A DNA stretch of 9,160 nt, taken from positions 3,013 through 12,172 of the forward strand of contig DBCL01000010.1 of NCBI GenBank assembly GCA_002293025.1, written 5' to 3'. This document shows, piece by piece, positions 6,244-9,160 of the stretch. Below the pieces are notes generated by a model that ran no database searches, was not told the DNA's origin, and saw only the letters and a list, made by a program, of their open reading frames with translations. This stretch comes from Actinobacteria bacterium UBA959 (GTDB lineage Bacteria; Actinomycetota; Actinomycetes; S36-B12; UBA5976). The stretch's first letter is position 1. Each line of letters opens with the position of its first letter. The translations under genes and the position numbers were made by a program.

Positions 6244-7008
6244 TCACTCGCAAACTTCTTCAATCAAGTGTGCAATCTCAGGAACAGCTAGATAGACACT
6301 TGCTAATTTTGGATTCGATTGGTTGTATTTGATATCAGTTCCATCAAGGTGCTTAACAGTGATGCCTGCCGCCAATGCAATTGCAAATGGAGCTGCTGCA
6401 TCCCATTCATTTAACCCACCATCATGAAAATACAACTGCGCTAGGCCAGTTAAAAGAGCTGCTGTCTTAGCACCTGCGGAACCCACCTCGAGCAATTCAA
6501 GATCATGTGGAAGCCCTAGTCCTTTTAACTTCTGCACTAGTCGCTCGCTCACCTTCTCAATATCTTTTGGAGGTCTAGTTCTACTCACCACAATCTTTGG
6601 TGAGTTCTTTGGAAACTTAGGCAATACGGGTGGACTGTCGGTAGCGAATAATTGATCTGCGGCAGGAAGTGCAATGGCAGAATCACTCACAACCCCATCA
6701 ACAGCAAGTGCTATGTGCACCGCCCAATCAGCTCTGCCTTCACCATATTCCCAAGTTCCATCCAATGGATCAATAATCCAAACTCGCTTGGCAGTTAATC
6801 TGCTTTGATCATCGACTGCCTCTTCGCTCAACACTGCGTCATCTGGTCGGTGCTCGTTTAATAAGTCTGCGATGAGTTGTTGGGCTTGTGCATCAGCCGT
6901 GTCTCTAAGGTCTTGGGCTGTGCCTGAATAGTTCTCTCGAAGATCTATGAGTAACTTGCCCGCTTGGGTTGCAATGTGTTTGGCTAACTCAACATCGGTA
7001 TAGATCAA
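6244..7008 (-). CDS. cysQ: 3'(2'),5'-bisphosphate nucleotidase CysQ, inositol monophosphatase family
   Basis: CysQ dephosphorylates 3'-phosphoadenosine 5'-phosphate to AMP, clearing the by-product of sulfate assimilation and sulfotransfer; some actinobacterial members also act on inositol or fructose phosphates. The 254-residue protein has the lithium-sensitive phosphatase fold signatures: SEEAVDD with metal-binding acids (61-67), DPLDGTWEYGEGRADWAVH (80-98), SAGAKTAALLTG (177-188) and EWDAAAPFAIALAAGI (201-216), whose Asp203 completes the metal site. The start is TTG at 7008, overlapping the pth stop as TTGA. GGAG 7 nt upstream supports it, and the N-terminal TDVELAKHIATQAGKLL is where mycobacterial CysQ proteins begin. 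The general family is certain; substrate preference between PAP and other small phosphates is inferred from similarity to actinobacterial CysQ. Confidence 0.9.
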   Translation of the reverse strand: MIYTDVELAKHIATQAGKLLIDLRENYSGTAQDLRDTADAQAQQLIADLLNEHRPDDAVLSEEAVDDQSRLTAKRVWIIDPLDGTWEYGEGRADWAVHIALAVDGVVSDSAIALPAADQLFATDSPPVLPKFPKNSPKIVVSRTRPPKDIEKVSERLVQKLKGLGLPHDLELLEVGSAGAKTAALLTGLAQLYFHDGGLNEWDAAAPFAIALAAGITVKHLDGTDIKYNQSNPKLASVYLAVPEIAHLIEEVCE

Positions 7009-7595
7009 TTGAGTTCTCCATTTGCGTGAAATGTGTTCTGGGTAGCTGCTAAGCCTTCTTTGATGAGCATCTCTAATAAGACAGATGTTTTGGCAACCAT
7101 CAGCTCTATCTCAGGTTTTTCTGCTTTGCTAAATTTCTTCAACACAAAATCCGCAGGATCTTGATTTTGGTCTGGTCGACCTATTCCTAGTCGCAATCTA
7201 TAAAAGTCACCTGTTCCAATAGCAGCTCGAATACTCTTCAAACCATTATGACCATTGTCACCGCCACCAAATTTAATTCGGTTAGTGGCTGCTGGAATAT
7301 CAAGCTCGTCATGCAGCACAACTAACCGCTCAGCAGATATGTCGTAGTAATCCATGAGCCCAGAAACTGGGCCACCAGATTCATTCATGTAACTGCCTGG
7401 TTTAGCCAGAATGACTTTAGTGTCTGCCATTCTGGTTTCGCAAACAACTGCATTGGCTCGCTTGTGTTTTGATAATCGATTTGAGGCAGCACTAACTACA
7501 TAGTCAATTGCAATAGCACCAATGTTATGTCTAGTGCCTTCATAATTTGAGCCAGGATTACCCAACCCAACAATCAACCAAGCGTTAGCGGTCAC
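7005..7595 (-). CDS. pth: Peptidyl-tRNA hydrolase Pth
   Basis: Pth cleaves the ester bond of peptidyl-tRNA released from stalled ribosomes (EC 3.1.1.29) and is essential in most bacteria. The 196-residue protein has a normal length. It shows LIVGLGNPGSNYEGTRHNIG (7-26) with catalytic His23 and Asn13, KPGSYMNESGG (65-75) with Asn71, VLHDELDIP (93-101) with Asp96, and GGGDNGHNGLKSI (110-122) with His116 and Asn117. These correspond to E. coli Asn10, His20, Asn68, Asp93, His113 and Asn114. It starts with GTG at 7595, two bases after the rplY stop and without a clear ribosome binding site, so it is probably translated by coupling. The stop overlaps the cysQ TTG. The rplY-pth pairing links ribosome assembly with rescue of stalled translation. 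Confidence 0.97.
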   Translation of the reverse strand: MTANAWLIVGLGNPGSNYEGTRHNIGAIAIDYVVSAASNRLSKHKRANAVVCETRMADTKVILAKPGSYMNESGGPVSGLMDYYDISAERLVVLHDELDIPAATNRIKFGGGDNGHNGLKSIRAAIGTGDFYRLRLGIGRPDQNQDPADFVLKKFSKAEKPEIELMVAKTSVLLEMLIKEGLAATQNTFHANGELN

Positions 7596-7597
7596 AA

Positions 7598-7912
7598 TTA
7601 GCTTGCAGAGCGAGCAGAAACTTCAGCTGGTGTTAGTACCACTAGATCCACGTGCTTAACTGAGTTACGAATGTAATCGCGTTGCACATCTTTAGCAGCA
7701 CATGACAAAGTCTTGCCTGCAACTGAGATCTCAATGATTCCCTTAGCGTCTCTAAGCGCTAGTTGAAGTTCATGTGCATCAACTGCCACATGACTTGCTA
7801 CTCCACCTTGACCATAAACAACCGCTGGTACTAGACCCTCGCGTCGTGCTCTGCGGGCAGCACCTTTTCCAAATTCTGATCTCTCTTGGGCTACCAATTT
7901 AAACAATGCCAT
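7598..7912 (-). CDS. rplY: 50S ribosomal protein bL25, short form
   Basis: bL25 binds 5S rRNA in the large subunit central protuberance. The 104-residue protein has the expected N-terminal RNA-binding domain: ERSEFGKGAARRARREGLVPAVVYG (10-34) and KDVQRDYIRNSVKHVDLVVL (74-93). It then ends after only about ten more residues. Actinobacterial L25/Ctc proteins are usually near 200 residues, with a second beta-rich C-terminal domain that is absent here; the length is closer to E. coli L25 (94 residues). No remnant of the missing domain remains, because the next gene starts 2 bases after the TAA stop. The ATG at 7912 follows AGGAG at 9-nt spacing. The upstream gap holds a terminator-like hairpin and a promoter candidate. 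Confidence 0.95.
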   Translation of the reverse strand: MALFKLVAQERSEFGKGAARRARREGLVPAVVYGQGGVASHVAVDAHELQLALRDAKGIIEISVAGKTLSCAAKDVQRDYIRNSVKHVDLVVLTPAEVSARSAS

Positions 7913-7954
7913 TTTCTTTTGCTCCTGTGGTCGAAATAATTGCTCCAGCGCGAA

Positions 7955-7984
7955 ATTACTTCGCCACGTCGATGACGGGTCAAA
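7955..7984 (-). promoter_or_regulatory. Promoter candidate for rplY and the genes after it
   Basis: Read on the minus strand, TTGACC (7983-7978; five of six match TTGACA) is followed after 17 bases by AGTAAT (7960-7955; four of six match TATAAT). Transcription would start near 7948, giving a leader of about 36 nt with the AGGAG of rplY. It begins just after the terminator-like hairpin, a sensible arrangement for a new transcription unit. The -10 overlaps a small hairpin (GCGAA, 5-nt loop, TTCGC; 7964-7950). Confidence 0.35.
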
Positions 7985-8021
7985 AACCCCTCGCCGAAGC
8001 AGGACTGAGCCTACTAGGGGT
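7982..8021 (-). terminator. Terminator-like hairpin between prs and rplY
   Basis: On the minus strand, ACCCCT (8021-8016) pairs with AGGGGT (7991-7986) and runs into a five-T stretch. Inside, AGTAGG (8015-8010) pairs with CCTGCT (8003-7998) with one G-U pair around a 6-nt loop, leaving a six-base bulge TCGGCG on the 3' side. The GC-rich base and T-run suggest intrinsic termination after glmU-prs. It could instead be an attenuator in an rplY leader. Confidence 0.5.
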
Positions 8022-8050
8022 AAAAATGATTGGTAAAACAGCCTTACAAA

Positions 8051-9040
8051 TTACTTATCAAAGAGCATTGGTTGGTCTTCAACCAATTTAGTAACTGAAT
8101 CTTCAGAGAAAACTGCTCGAACTGCTTCAGCCAGCAGTGGAGCAATCGACAAAATCGTAAGCTTTGGGAAACGCTTATCTTCACTAATTGGCAATGTGTC
8201 CGTGACGATCACTTCAGAGATAGCAGCTGAGTTCAATCTCTCAGATGCAGGAGCACTCAAAATGCCATGTGTTGCTGCCACGATTACTTGAGCAGCACCA
8301 AACTCCAACAAAGTCTCTGCTGCAGTTGCAATGGTTCCGCCAGTATCAATCATGTCATCTACGACTACACAGATTCGATCTTTAACATCTCCAACAACTT
8401 CAAACATCTTTACCTGGTTTGGCACATTGGGGTCACGACGCTTATGAATAATTGCTAGCGGTGAGCCCAGTACATCAGTCCAACGTTCTGCCACTCGCAC
8501 ACGGCCAGCATCTGGAGACACAACTGTTATTCGCTTTTGATCTACTCGACTGCGCACATGTGCTGCTAATAGATTCAAAGCAAATAAATGATCAACTGGG
8601 CCATCAAAGAATCCTTGAATCTGGGAAGTGTGTAGATCTACCGTAATTAGACGATCTGCTCCAGCAGTCTTGAATAAGTCTGCTAGCAGTCTTGCCGTAA
8701 TTGGCTCTCTACCTTTGTGCTTTTTATCTTGTCTGGCATATCCATAGAACGGAACTATTACTGAAATTCGTTTGGCAGATGCTCGACGCAAAGCGTCGAT
8801 CATAATTAACTGCTCCATAATCCATTTATTGATGGGTTCAGTGTGAGCTTGAAGTACAAAAGCATCTGCTCCTCGAACCGATTCATCAAATCGGACAAAA
8901 ATTTCTCCGTTAGCAAAGTCATAATTAGTTGTTGGAACTAAACCAATGCCAAGTTCTTTAGCGATTCGATCTGCTAATTCTGGGTGCGCTCTTCCTGCAA
9001 ACAACATCAACTTTTTCTCGTTGCTGTGCATGAGGGCCAT
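8051..9040 (-). CDS. prs: Ribose-phosphate pyrophosphokinase (PRPP synthase)
   Basis: This enzyme makes PRPP from ribose 5-phosphate and ATP (EC 2.7.6.1) for purine, pyrimidine, NAD, histidine and tryptophan synthesis. The 329-residue protein is a complete class I PRPP synthase. It has the N-terminal LMLFAGRAHPELADRIAKEL (11-30), the flexible ATP loop YGYARQDKKHKGREPI (99-114), the divalent-metal segment DLHTSQIQGFFD (135-146), a ribose-phosphate region at SPDAGRVRVAERW (175-187) and the PRPP-binding loop VVVDDMIDTGGT (225-236). The ATG at 9040 shares a base with the glmU stop (TGATG). GGAGG lies 4 nt before it, while a second ATG nine bases later would be 13 nt from the same site, so the first start is preferred. 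It pairs with glmU as in most actinobacteria. Confidence 0.97.
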   Translation of the reverse strand: MALMHSNEKKLMLFAGRAHPELADRIAKELGIGLVPTTNYDFANGEIFVRFDESVRGADAFVLQAHTEPINKWIMEQLIMIDALRRASAKRISVIVPFYGYARQDKKHKGREPITARLLADLFKTAGADRLITVDLHTSQIQGFFDGPVDHLFALNLLAAHVRSRVDQKRITVVSPDAGRVRVAERWTDVLGSPLAIIHKRRDPNVPNQVKMFEVVGDVKDRICVVVDDMIDTGGTIATAAETLLEFGAAQVIVAATHGILSAPASERLNSAAISEVIVTDTLPISEDKRFPKLTILSIAPLLAEAVRAVFSEDSVTKLVEDQPMLFDK

Positions 9041-9160
9041 CAGTCCTCCAGATTCGATTGTGGTGGAAAGATATCTGACTCTGGGTGCTTCTTGGCAGCA
9101 GCCGCACTATCAGTGCCAGCACGACGTTTAAAGACCCAGCCCAGCAAGTTTCGCTGCCGT
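9040..9160 (-). CDS. glmU: GlmU C-terminus (partial): bifunctional UDP-GlcNAc pyrophosphorylase / acetyltransferase
   Basis: Only the last 39 codons are present; the gene continues beyond the right edge. The frame reads RQRNLLGWVFKRRAGTD, then an Ala-rich stretch with AAAAKKHPESD, and ends NLED before TGA. The RQ(R)N..GWV..RR.GT signature is typical of the end of the left-handed beta-helix acetyltransferase domain in actinobacterial GlmU. GlmU makes UDP-N-acetylglucosamine for peptidoglycan. The stop overlaps the prs ATG. The assignment rests on this short tail plus the conserved glmU-prs order. Confidence 0.8.
   Translation of the reverse strand, partial: RQRNLLGWVFKRRAGTDSAAAAKKHPESDIFPPQSNLED

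Noticed and set aside
7981..8021. 5S rRNA loop E mimic for bL25 autoregulation (AGTAGG segment)
   Set aside because: Only a short AGTAGG match; the opposite strand of loop E could not be matched.
1..9160. CRISPR arrays, insertion sequences, tRNA or rRNA genes
   Set aside because: No regularly spaced repeats, transposase-like frames, terminal inverted repeats or structured RNA signatures were seen by eye.

Overview
The window looks like a chromosomal segment from a low-GC, gene-dense actinobacterium. A small-genome freshwater lineage of the acI / Nanopelagicales type would fit, but this is inferred from gene order, protein similarity and compactness and was not tested. The gene order glmU-prs-rplY-pth-mfd-mazG is a familiar actinobacterial arrangement. 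Mfd, CysQ and GlmU read like divergent relatives of the mycobacterial proteins.

Right and centre (1488-9160, minus strand): a tightly packed block transcribed right to left. It holds the 3' end of glmU, then prs, rplY, pth, cysQ, mfd, a small SurA-N-like lipoprotein and mazG. Most junctions overlap or are separated by a few bases; start codons include GTG and TTG. The one real gap (7913-8050, between prs and rplY) contains a terminator-like hairpin and then a promoter-like pair, so the block may be two transcription units: glmU-prs, and rplY to mazG. The themes are precursor supply (UDP-GlcNAc, PRPP), translation (bL25, peptidyl-tRNA recycling), nucleotide housecleaning (CysQ, MazG) and transcription-coupled repair (Mfd).

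Left (1-1498, plus strand): a different kind of region. A DUF2236 / MpaB-type oxygenase gene meets mazG tail to tail with an 11-bp overlap. Upstream lies a probable toxin-antitoxin-like pair: a 99-residue ribbon-helix-helix protein (273-572) with a very strong ribosome binding site, and before it a small gene (about 3-283) that can be read only by joining two frames.

The most interesting point is that broken frame. The join needs a -1 shift. A heptamer of the X XXY YYZ type (GGGAAAT, 80-86) sits in the correct phase just before the join, and a 13-bp perfect inverted repeat (98-125) follows it. A simple inactivating deletion or an assembly error is more likely a priori, but programmed frameshifting of a toxin is worth testing. 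In many actinobacteria mazG is followed by eno; here this accessory-looking cassette sits in that position.
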